Assembly: GCF_000765145.1 (NCBI RefSeq)
Contig: NZ_JMGA01000020.1
Location: 181,721-245,720 of the forward strand
DNA: 64,000 bases
Source: Desulfosporosinus sp. HMP52
GTDB taxonomy: Bacteria > Bacillota > Desulfitobacteriia > Desulfitobacteriales > Desulfitobacteriaceae
Reading direction: 5' to 3'
Both the position numbers and the translations under genes were made by a program. Within the stretch, counting starts at the first letter, position 1. The number at the start of each line of letters is the position of its first letter. The notes beneath the pieces were generated by a model. It did not search any database and had not been told where the DNA came from. It saw only the letters and a list, made by a program, of their open reading frames with translations. Positions 37,912 to 45,962 of this stretch are shown in pieces.

Positions 37912-38651
37912 AAATACTATACTGGGATGCCTTTGCTGGCATAAGTGGGGATATGGCCTTAGGGTCTTTAATAGCCTTAGGTGCTGATCCGGAAAGCATC
38001 GTTAAGCAGCTTCATTCAATTGGCTTAACAGAATTTGTATTAGAAGTAACGGAGCGCCAAGTTCACGGCATTCAAGCAACAGATATCAATGTTGTACTTC
38101 ACCCCCATGAGCTGGAGTCCCCCAATCAAGAGCATCATAGTCATTCCCACCGCCACCTGCCGGATATTCAAACTATGATTCTTAGTGGGGATTTATCTGA
38201 ACGGTCTAAAAATACTGCCCTTAAAGTCTTTACTGCTTTGGCCGAAGCTGAAGCCTGTGTTCATGGAACGACGATTGATAAGGTTCATTTCCACGAGGTT
38301 GGGGCTGTTGATTCCCTGGTGGATATAGTAGGAACCTGTATTGCTCTGGATCAGTTAAACATAGATTCTATCCTTGTATCGACCTTGCCTTGGTCACATG
38401 GTTTTGTAAAATGTGCTCATGGAACCTTACCTTTGCCCGCACCCGCTTCCCTAATGCTTTTGAAAGGTTATAAATTTCGAGCATCTGGAATTACCGGCGA
38501 ATTGATTACTCCGACAGGGGCAGCACTGATCCGTGCTTTAGCAAAACAATCTACTTTTCCGGAAATGACTTTGCTTAATGTGGGATATGGTTCCGGTAAA
38601 AATGATTACGGCATACCTAGTCTGCTAAGAGCAGTTTTGGGAGAAAATTGA
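37908..38651 (+). CDS. larC: LarC N-terminal part (LarC1-like), nickel insertion; C-terminal domain absent
   Basis: A 247-residue protein equal to the first portion of LarC, the CTP-dependent nickel insertase (about 400 residues when complete). It begins YWDAFAGISGDM and shows a His-rich loop (HHSHSHRHLP) likely to bind Ni, VHFHEVGAVDSLVDIVG, LPWSHGFVKCAHGTLPLPAP and ITPTGAALIRAL. It ends at the domain border after SLLRAVLGEN with a clean TGA. No frame after the stop encodes the LarC2 part; the rhomboid gene starts 14 bases later. Start TTG 37908. Confidence 0.9.
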   Translation: MKILYWDAFAGISGDMALGSLIALGADPESIVKQLHSIGLTEFVLEVTERQVHGIQATDINVVLHPHELESPNQEHHSHSHRHLPDIQTMILSGDLSERSKNTALKVFTALAEAEACVHGTTIDKVHFHEVGAVDSLVDIVGTCIALDQLNIDSILVSTLPWSHGFVKCAHGTLPLPAPASLMLLKGYKFRASGITGELITPTGAALIRALAKQSTFPEMTLLNVGYGSGKNDYGIPSLLRAVLGEN

Positions 38652-38665
38652 AACAGAGGTGAGAT

Positions 38666-39610
38666 ATGTTCCCTCAAATTTTTAATACTCTTCAACAATC
38701 AGGCTGGAAACTCGTCCCATTAGAAGGCAATTGGGTATCTGCTACTCATGAGTCCCTTAATAGAGGACTGATTTTTGGCAATCTAAGTGAACTTCCTCAA
38801 GACTTTAAGCCGATCTTACAAAGCAGTGATTTATCACAATGGGATGTAATTGTTTTTTGTCCTAAGGGAATAGATTCATCTGATTTGAAAAATCATCATT
38901 TTGCGGGTCTTCAGCTATGGTATTGGGATACTCAGACAGGCAACCTCTTTCCGTTCCCACCAACGAATGATACCTTGATTCCCAACTGGTTGCGACAGGT
39001 GGCCAGTGGAAAGGATGCTCTATCTGGGTTTGCCAAACCTGATGTTGAGGACTTTAAACCATTATTAACCTACGTTCTTTTCGGTATTAACATAGTTGTC
39101 TTTATCCTAATGACTTTAGCAGGGGGATCAGAAAATCAATCTGTCCTGATTGCCTACGGAGCTAAAGTCAACCCGTTAATTCAGGCAGGCGAACTATGGC
39201 GTTTTCTGACAAGTGTATTTATCCATATTGGTTTTTTGCATCTTCTCTTTAACCTCTATGCACTTTGGTCTTTAGGCCCCATCAGTGAAAGAAATTTTGG
39301 GCATTGGCGATTTTTAGTAATTTATATTATGAGTGGTCTGGGGGGATCCATCGCCAGCTATTTCTTTTCAACGGCCTTATCTGCAGGAGCTTCGGGGGCA
39401 ATTTTTGGGTTATTAGGAGCGCTTTTGTATTATAGTCTAAAAAGACCATCCCTCTGGAAATCCGGGTTAGGAATGAATTTAGTCATAGTTATAATTATCA
39501 ATTTCGGATTTGGGCTTACTCAACCGGGGATTGATAATTATGCCCACCTGGGAGGTCTGATTATTGGCTTTCTAACGACGATGCTCCTATCGAAACTAAG
39601 TGTAAATTAA
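38666..39610 (+). CDS. rhomboid-family intramembrane serine protease
   Basis: A 314-residue protein. Residues 1-125 form a soluble N-terminal domain that I do not recognise. The membrane part has about six helices with the catalytic S243 in AGASGAIFG and H294 in YAHLGG, plus the loop residues HIGFLHLLFN. Rhomboids cut membrane helices inside the bilayer. ATG 38666 has AGAGGTGAG upstream. It follows larC after 14 bases and may share its transcript without functional link. Confidence 0.88.
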   Translation: MFPQIFNTLQQSGWKLVPLEGNWVSATHESLNRGLIFGNLSELPQDFKPILQSSDLSQWDVIVFCPKGIDSSDLKNHHFAGLQLWYWDTQTGNLFPFPPTNDTLIPNWLRQVASGKDALSGFAKPDVEDFKPLLTYVLFGINIVVFILMTLAGGSENQSVLIAYGAKVNPLIQAGELWRFLTSVFIHIGFLHLLFNLYALWSLGPISERNFGHWRFLVIYIMSGLGGSIASYFFSTALSAGASGAIFGLLGALLYYSLKRPSLWKSGLGMNLVIVIIINFGFGLTQPGIDNYAHLGGLIIGFLTTMLLSKLSVN

Positions 39611-39701
39611 CTCAGTGCAGCGTACTAATTGTTCCAGCGTTTCAAAAAAATACCTCTATAGTGGTGCGTATTATTCTCTTTTCAAGGGACAAAATAGAAT
39701 C

Positions 39702-39771
39702 AAGAGCTTGCGGTTTCTTAGCAAGGTGACTTTGTAACGGGTCATCGTTAGTTAAGAAAGCGTAAGTTCTT
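39702..39771 (+). promoter_or_regulatory. long structured leader hairpin before the PBP gene
   Basis: Bases 39702-39720 pair with 39753-39771 over 18 of 19 positions (two G-U, one mismatch). Inside, GGTGAC (about 39725-39730) pairs with GTCATC (about 39741-39746). Four T residues follow the 3' arm, 12 bases before the ribosome site of the gene at 39792. It could be an intrinsic attenuator, the terminator of the lar/rhomboid transcript, or a protein-binding leader. Confidence 0.55.
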
Positions 39772-39791
39772 TTAGGCATAGGAGGGGCACT

Positions 39792-41804
39792 GTGAAAACC
39801 AAGTCAAAGGTGAAATATTTTTCTCGAGATCGTTGGGTACAAGTGATTTTACTGAGTGTAGTCGTATTAGTGTTTGGCAGGCTCGTCTTTCTCCAAGTTG
39901 TACAGGCATCTGACTTAAAGGCCAAGGGTATTGAGAGACGTACAATTGATCAGAGCCTTAGGCCTGATCGAGGAGTGATTTTTGATGCTCAAGGAAATGT
40001 ATTAGCGCAAAGTATCCCGGTAAAACAAGTCTATGCAGATCCAAGGACTCTCAATATTGCGATGGAAAAGAAACAATTTAAAAAGAGTAAGGATGAAGTG
40101 GCTAAAGATCTGGGCGGCATCCTAGAGATAGATCCCCAAGAAATACTGGATAAATTGAACAAAGATCTCGCCTGGGTAAATCTGGCTCACCAAGTGGAGG
40201 TAGCAAAAGCTGATGAAATATTAGCACTGAAGATACCCGGAGTTGGTTGTTCCGATGAAGAGAAGCGTATTTATCCCATGGGTGTTTTTGCCTCCTCTGT
40301 TCTTGGAATTGTCAATCAAGAAGGTCATGGGGTAGAAGGTGCTGAATACTACTATGATAAGGAGTTGTTTGGCAAACCCGGGTTTCAATCCAAAGAACAA
40401 GACACAAGAGCCCGCTCAATCTTGGATGCCCTTAATCAAGGTGACCCGTCAAGACCCGGTAACTCAATTAACTTAACCATAGATTCAACAATTCAATACT
40501 ACGTTGAGCAGCAATTAGATGAAGCTCAAAAAGCAACGAATGCTAAGAGTGTCACAATCCTTGCAATGGATCCAAAGACAGGTCGGGTACTGGGCATGGG
40601 TTCACGTCCATCCTTTGATCCGACTGACTACGCAAAGGTTGCCCCTGAGGTTCGTAGAAATTTAGCCATTAGTATGTCCTATGAACCGGGCTCAACCTTC
40701 AAGATTATTACGGGAGCAGCGGCTTTAGAAGAAGGTCTTATTCAACCGGATGAAACCTTTGACGACCCCGGCTTTTTAAGGATTCCTCCGCTCTATATAA
40801 CCAACTGGGATTCTGACCAAAAGCCCCATGGATTCATTACTTTCACAGAAGGAATGCAGCTTTCTTCTAACGTTGTTTTAGCACAAGTTGGAAGGAGTTT
40901 AGGTAAAGAAAGGTTTGATACCTACCTAAAGGCCTTTGGTTTTGGACAAAAAACCGGAATCGATATCTCAGGTGAAGAAAGTGGATTACTCTTGCCCGCA
41001 GAGAGGGTGCGGGATATTGATGTAGCCACTATGTCATTTGGTCAAGCCAACTCTGTCACTCCGATCCAACTGCTTACGGCAATATCAGCAGTTGCCAATG
41101 GCGGTACTCTCTACCGTCCTTATATTGTTGATAAGATTTCCTCCTTCGATGGTCAAACTGTTCAGCAACAAAAACCAACTCCTGTTCGGCAAGTTATATC
41201 AGAATCGACGGCAACTCAGATGACTAATATTCTCGAAGAAGTTGTCTCCGATGGAACAGGCCATACAGCCTATATTCCCGGCATTCGCGTAGCCGGAAAG
41301 ACCGGAACTGCTCAAAAGGTAGATCCTGCAACCGGTGCTTATTCAAAAACAGACTTCGTTGCTTCGTTTGCAGCCTATGCCCCTGCTGAAGATCCTAAGA
41401 TTGCGGTACTTGTGATAATTGATACTCCAAACACCGAGGATGGACATCAGGGGGGGACCTTGGCAGGCCCTAGGGCAAAAGCAATTATTGAGGGTGCCCT
41501 GCAATACTATGGTCTGCCGGTGGCCAATGATACTCAGAGTACTGTTACTATATCCCCCAGTGATACAGCAGTTAGACCAACCCCTCAACAGGTTGTTCCT
41601 GAGCGAGTACCTCTTGGAGGAGAAATTGTCATTCCAGATCTTACAGGGATGACAATGAGGGAAGTAGGGGAAACCTTAGCTAAATCGGAACTGCATTTTA
41701 ACTTCTCGGGGACTGGATTAGCAATCCAGCAATCACCTCAACCGGGGAAGATTGTAACAAGAGGTTCACCTGTTGAGGTAAAGTTTTCGCCCCTATCTCA
41801 ATGA
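39792..41804 (+). CDS. SpoVD-like penicillin-binding transpeptidase with PASTA domain
   Basis: A 670-residue class B PBP: short cytoplasmic start, membrane helix (about 14-34), dimerisation domain (about 50-215), transpeptidase domain with S301-T-F-K304 (GSTFKIIT), SSN (SSNVVL) and K503-T-G, then one PASTA domain (about 615-670). The single PASTA end suits SpoVD, which makes spore cortex peptidoglycan, more than PBP2B/FtsI, but context gives no division or spo genes, so the call is SpoVD-like. GTG 39792 behind AGGAGGGG. A long hairpin leader precedes it. Confidence 0.88.
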   Translation: MKTKSKVKYFSRDRWVQVILLSVVVLVFGRLVFLQVVQASDLKAKGIERRTIDQSLRPDRGVIFDAQGNVLAQSIPVKQVYADPRTLNIAMEKKQFKKSKDEVAKDLGGILEIDPQEILDKLNKDLAWVNLAHQVEVAKADEILALKIPGVGCSDEEKRIYPMGVFASSVLGIVNQEGHGVEGAEYYYDKELFGKPGFQSKEQDTRARSILDALNQGDPSRPGNSINLTIDSTIQYYVEQQLDEAQKATNAKSVTILAMDPKTGRVLGMGSRPSFDPTDYAKVAPEVRRNLAISMSYEPGSTFKIITGAAALEEGLIQPDETFDDPGFLRIPPLYITNWDSDQKPHGFITFTEGMQLSSNVVLAQVGRSLGKERFDTYLKAFGFGQKTGIDISGEESGLLLPAERVRDIDVATMSFGQANSVTPIQLLTAISAVANGGTLYRPYIVDKISSFDGQTVQQQKPTPVRQVISESTATQMTNILEEVVSDGTGHTAYIPGIRVAGKTGTAQKVDPATGAYSKTDFVASFAAYAPAEDPKIAVLVIIDTPNTEDGHQGGTLAGPRAKAIIEGALQYYGLPVANDTQSTVTISPSDTAVRPTPQQVVPERVPLGGEIVIPDLTGMTMREVGETLAKSELHFNFSGTGLAIQQSPQPGKIVTRGSPVEVKFSPLSQ

Positions 41805-41879
41805 TGAAGAAGTTTATCATTTCTTAAACAGGGTAAGCTAGGATGACTTAAGGAAATTATTAATTCGGAGGAATAAAAT

Positions 41880-43277
41880 ATGCTTCTCGACCAACAGATT
41901 GATTTAATGAAAGCCGAAATTGTATCCGCTGTACAAGCCTGTATCCAAATAAAAAGTGTCAAAGATGAAGAACATAGCGCCGAGGGCGCGCCCTTTGGAC
42001 CGGGAGTTAAAGAAGCTTTAGAGTGGACCTTAGACCTGGGGAAATCCTTTGGTTTCCAGGTCAAAAATGTCGAAGGGTACGCAGGTCATATTGAGATGGG
42101 AACTGGCGAATTGTTAGGTATTCTTGGGCATCTTGATGTTGTTCCGGAAGGGGATGGCTGGTCAGTGCCGCCTTATGGTGCCACGATTGTAGATGGCAAG
42201 ATTTTTGGCAGGGGAGCCTTAGATGATAAGGGACCTTCTTTGGCGGCCCTTTTTGCCATGAAAGCCATTAAGGATGCCAATATCCCTCTGAAGATGAGGG
42301 TTCGCCTTATTTTAGGTACCGACGAGGAGTCAGGTTGGGCAGACATGGATTATTACTTTAAAAAAGAAGAAACCCCGCAAATGGGATTTGCTCCCGATGC
42401 TGAGTTTCCTGTAATTCATGCTGAAAAAGGAATACTTCATTTAGAAATCTCAAAGCCCCATTCACCAGCCCTTGCCCACATTGTTAGTATTCGCGGTGGA
42501 GAACGAGCAAATGTTGTACCGGATCGCTGCGATGTTATTCTCCAAGGGCTCTCTTATGAAGATATTGCCCAGCAATTAGCTAATTATGTTTTTCCGGAAG
42601 GAGTAAGTGCCTCAGTAATCAGCAAGAAATCCGAGTCTGATCTTGAGCTTCTTTTCCAGGGAACCAGTGCCCATGGAAGTCTCCCCCAAAATGGTAACAA
42701 TGCTGCTCTTTACGCTGTACGATTTCTTAGAACACTGCCACTGAGTGCCGAAGAGCAAGAAACCCTTGATTTTATCTCGATCTATCCGGGAATGGGCTTT
42801 CATGGAGAAGGATTTGGGATAGCCTTAAGTGATGAACCCTCCGGTAAACTTTCACTTAATCTTGGCATTTTAGATATGACATCAACTAATACGCGTTTTG
42901 TGATTGATATCCGTTATCCGGTAACTTATCAGCGAGATGAGGTTTTTCAGCCAATTAAAAAAATTGCTCTTAACCAGCAATTTAGCGTTGAGATCATTAA
43001 TCATCAAGAAGCTCATCATGTTCCCAAAGACAGCCCCTTGGTTCAATCTTTACTAAAGGCCTATGCAGAAGTAACAGGCCTGGAACCATATGCCTTCGCA
43101 ATTGGCGGTGGAACCTATGCCAAGGCCATTCCCCAAGGAGTAGCCTTCGGACCTGTCCTGCCCGGTGAACCGGATGGAATTCATTGTCCTGATGAATTTA
43201 TTTCTATCGAAAACCTGCTTTTAACCACTAAAGTTTATGCTCAAGCTATTCTGAATTTGGCTGCTGACATTAATTAA
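41880..43277 (+). CDS. pepV: PepV/Sapep-type dinuclear-metal dipeptidase
   Basis: A 465-residue M20 peptidase. Metal ligands and catalytic groups show in GILGHLDVVPEGDGW (His, Asp), GRGALDDKGP (Asp), GTDEESGWADMDYY (catalytic Glu-Glu), FAPDAEFPVIHAEKG and the C-terminal GGGTYAKAIP. PepV removes the N-terminal residue of dipeptides in the cytoplasm. ATG 41880 behind CGGAGGAA. It follows the PBP gene after 75 bases and ends with a strong terminator, so it may be co-transcribed with it. Confidence 0.93.
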   Translation: MLLDQQIDLMKAEIVSAVQACIQIKSVKDEEHSAEGAPFGPGVKEALEWTLDLGKSFGFQVKNVEGYAGHIEMGTGELLGILGHLDVVPEGDGWSVPPYGATIVDGKIFGRGALDDKGPSLAALFAMKAIKDANIPLKMRVRLILGTDEESGWADMDYYFKKEETPQMGFAPDAEFPVIHAEKGILHLEISKPHSPALAHIVSIRGGERANVVPDRCDVILQGLSYEDIAQQLANYVFPEGVSASVISKKSESDLELLFQGTSAHGSLPQNGNNAALYAVRFLRTLPLSAEEQETLDFISIYPGMGFHGEGFGIALSDEPSGKLSLNLGILDMTSTNTRFVIDIRYPVTYQRDEVFQPIKKIALNQQFSVEIINHQEAHHVPKDSPLVQSLLKAYAEVTGLEPYAFAIGGGTYAKAIPQGVAFGPVLPGEPDGIHCPDEFISIENLLLTTKVYAQAILNLAADIN

Positions 43278-43292
43278 TTCATAAACTATTCT

Positions 43293-43316
43293 CCCGCAAG
43301 CAATTGCGGGTTTTTT
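43293..43316 (+). terminator. terminator after pepV
   Basis: CCCGCAA / TTGCGGG with a GCAA tetraloop followed by six T, 15 bases after the stop. Confidence 0.97.
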
Positions 43317-43379
43317 ATTATACGTGATTGCATGAAAGTGGTGAAATATTGTAATAGAAATTAGACAAAAAAAGAACAG

Positions 43380-43895
43380 TTAACATTGTGTTAAAACTGT
43401 CTCTTGCTTAAAAATTAATAGAACTTCATCTAACAGAAGGTCGGCTTGTTCCTGCGCAATTCCTTTGACTTGCATAACCTCGCTGATAAACATCCGACGG
43501 GCACTGTTTAACATAGTCTTGTCTTCTGCTCCGAGCTGTTTTCTATGGTTTTTTCGTACTAAGTCCCGTATGATTTCAGTTCCTTTGTAAATATCGCCGG
43601 TTTTTATTTTGCTTTTATTTAGATCTCTGCAATAACGTCGGTCTTCATAGATACTTGGATCTGTATTTCCAATGTGGAAATCTGTGAGAATATTTTCTAA
43701 GATATCCGGCTCAACTATCTGACGGATACCAAGAGTCGAAGCCTTTTCTATCGGAATAATAATTTGCATATTGTTTTGAGGCATATTCAATTTATAGAAA
43801 AGCTTGTTTTTTCCCAATACCTCTCGCTCTTCAATAGCTTCAATAACACCTACACCAAGCATTGGATAAAGAACTTTGTCGCTAATTTGAAACAT
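43380..43895 (-). CDS. CarD/CdnL-family transcription regulator
   Basis: A 171-residue protein with an N-terminal CarD/TRCF RNA-polymerase-interacting domain (about 1-60: VLYPMLGVGVIEAIEEREVLG and YYKLN-like FYKLNMP followed by IPIEKA) and a helical C-terminal part that binds promoter DNA in CdnL proteins. It likely stabilises open complexes at selected promoters. ATG 43895 on the reverse strand behind AGGAGGTGG. Upstream lies about 130 AT-rich bases for its promoter. It is a stand-alone gene. Confidence 0.87.
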   Translation of the reverse strand: MFQISDKVLYPMLGVGVIEAIEEREVLGKNKLFYKLNMPQNNMQIIIPIEKASTLGIRQIVEPDILENILTDFHIGNTDPSIYEDRRYCRDLNKSKIKTGDIYKGTEIIRDLVRKNHRKQLGAEDKTMLNSARRMFISEVMQVKGIAQEQADLLLDEVLLIFKQETVLTQC

Positions 43896-44022
43896 TAATC
43901 CACCTCCTGAGTGATCTTTATAAGTATAACATAGAATTGGTTAATTGGCAAAATTATATATGTTATCATATAAAATTAGACTTTGTCAATATGAATAAAT
44001 AAAACAACTTAGAAACACCAAA

Positions 44023-44058
44023 TAAAATGAGGCCTAGCTAAATGCTGACCTCATTTTA
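44023..44058 (-). terminator. terminator after the chemotaxis-receptor gene
   Basis: TAAAATGAGG (44023-44032) and CCTCATTTTA (44049-44058) are perfect 10-base arms. Read on the reverse strand the 3' arm runs into TTTTATTT, about 50 bases after the receptor stop codon. Confidence 0.8.
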
Positions 44059-44109
44059 GAGCTTGTATTAATAAGATTTCTTTGTTTTAAATGGATCTAG
44101 AAGGTTTTT

Positions 44110-45948
44110 CTAGAGTCTAAAGCTGCTAACCCCGATTTGCAAATCTTGAGCTAAGTTTGTTAAACTCTGGCAAGAAAGGCTTATCTCATCAATAGAAGCT
44201 GTAAACTCCTCAATTGCCGCTGATACCTTGGAAGCCTGATTGGCATTGACTTGACTGACCGCACCGATTTCCTGTACACCTGAGACAATTTGTTGGCTGC
44301 CTCCTGCCATTTGCTGGATAGAGGAGGAAATGCCGCCTACTTGTCCTGAAACTTCATTAACCATTTTCAGAATATCATCAAGACCATGACCAACGTTATT
44401 TACTGCTTTAATTCCATCATTAACGTGAATCTCTTCAGCGACCATTGCCAGATTTGCTTGAGAGATGTTTTCCCTGTTAACAACCACCAATTCAGCTATT
44501 TGTCCGGTTGCCGCTTTGGCTTTTTCAGCTAACTTTCGCACTTCATTCGCTACTACTGAAAAACCACGGCCGTGTTCCCCGGCCCGAGCAGCTTCAATAG
44601 CGGCATTCAAGGCTAATAGATTTGTTTGTTCCGTAATATTGGTAATTAAGCGAGCAATGTTGGCGATTTTTTCTGAGCTATCAGTCAGTTGATTTATAGC
44701 ATCTTTGACAAGTGAAGTACTCTTACTGATGTTTCCCATTTGTTCTATGGCCTGAGTGAGAGCTCTTTGCCCATTTTCCGTAGTAATAGCCGTTTGGGAA
44801 GCTAGGTTAGTAACATGCTGACCTGCCTCAGCTACGGCTTGAATATTGGCGTTTATTTGTTCAATGGCTGCTACAGTCTCGCTGACTGCAGCAGCTTGTT
44901 TTTCTGTACCACAGGCAACTTCTGTAACGGCCACAGCGATTTGCCCGGAGGCCATTGAGCCTTGCTCAGTAATCTTTAAGAGCCGAGTGGCAGATAAGGC
45001 AACATCGTCGGAGGAGTCAGAGACTCTTCGAACTAATGTCGCTAGACTTGATGTCATCTGATTAAAGGCCTGGGCTAATTGTCCTGCTTCGTCTTTAGAT
45101 TCAGAGCTGATTTTGTTTACCCTCAGATTTCCGGCAGCCAGTTCTTGGGCATTGGTAAGCATTATTTGCAGAGGTTTGGAGATTGCTCTTGCTACAAGAG
45201 CTCCAATGGCAACAGCCAACAAGGCGGCCACAAGGGGGAAACCGAATAATACTTTCTCAGCATGAAGAAAATTTAGATTTTCACGCACAATGGTACTCTT
45301 TGCTTTCTGAGCACTAAATTCAACTATCTCAGGAAGGAGGGTGTCAATCTCTTCTAAAATTGGTGTCAGGTTATTCACATAGTAGGAATATGCGCCCTGT
45401 TTTTCATTACTATCGATCAGCAGGACAACCTGCAGCCATTGGTCGCTGAATTTTAAAAGATTTTCTCTTACCTTAGCTAATTTAACAGTTTCCAAGGACT
45501 CCTGAGCCAGAGGGGTATAGTTATCCAGTGACTCATTAATTAAGCTAAGTAAAACCGTGGTCTGAATGAGAAGGTTTTGTTTTTGAGAAGGATCAACTGG
45601 GGCTAAGAGCAGCTCAGTATTAACACTACGAATCATTCGCACATTGGCATGTGCCTCATTGATTAGTTTTACAGAGATTAGAGAATTTGAATAAATTTCA
45701 TTCATGGCTACCTTAGCTTGCCGATAATAATAATAACCCATATAACTTAAGCCCAGCATAAAGAGTATCATGACCCCAACTAAAGCATTGATTTTAAAAA
45801 ATGTATTCCAATTCTTAAACCAAGTAAATTTCGGTCTTATGGTTCTTATCAATTTTAAATGAGGGAATTTAAATTTTGGCCGTCCAAAGCTTTTGAGACT
45901 ATAGTTATTGAAACTGAATTTATACTTGCTTAGATTAAACTTCTTCAT
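44110..45948 (-). CDS. methyl-accepting chemotaxis protein
   Basis: A 612-residue receptor. The cytoplasmic N-terminus of about 50 residues is unusually long and Lys/Phe-rich with repeated K-F units. Then come a first membrane helix (about 52-72), a four-helix-bundle type outside sensor (about 75-225), a second helix (about 230-252), HAMP ([20 protein letters not shown]) and the signalling tip around [20 protein letters not shown]. Ligand unknown. ATG 45948 behind AGGGGGAAC. It follows the GGDEF-EAL gene by 14 bases on the same strand and is probably co-transcribed. Confidence 0.92.
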   Translation of the reverse strand: MKKFNLSKYKFSFNNYSLKSFGRPKFKFPHLKLIRTIRPKFTWFKNWNTFFKINALVGVMILFMLGLSYMGYYYYRQAKVAMNEIYSNSLISVKLINEAHANVRMIRSVNTELLLAPVDPSQKQNLLIQTTVLLSLINESLDNYTPLAQESLETVKLAKVRENLLKFSDQWLQVVLLIDSNEKQGAYSYYVNNLTPILEEIDTLLPEIVEFSAQKAKSTIVRENLNFLHAEKVLFGFPLVAALLAVAIGALVARAISKPLQIMLTNAQELAAGNLRVNKISSESKDEAGQLAQAFNQMTSSLATLVRRVSDSSDDVALSATRLLKITEQGSMASGQIAVAVTEVACGTEKQAAAVSETVAAIEQINANIQAVAEAGQHVTNLASQTAITTENGQRALTQAIEQMGNISKSTSLVKDAINQLTDSSEKIANIARLITNITEQTNLLALNAAIEAARAGEHGRGFSVVANEVRKLAEKAKAATGQIAELVVVNRENISQANLAMVAEEIHVNDGIKAVNNVGHGLDDILKMVNEVSGQVGGISSSIQQMAGGSQQIVSGVQEIGAVSQVNANQASKVSAAIEEFTASIDEISLSCQSLTNLAQDLQIGVSSFRL

Positions 45949-45962
45949 TGATACTGTTCCCC

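Noticed and set aside
38652..39000. A frameshifted LarC2 coding region after larC
   Set aside because: All three forward frames were considered; the only long one is the rhomboid gene, which has its own ribosome site and no LarC2 likeness.
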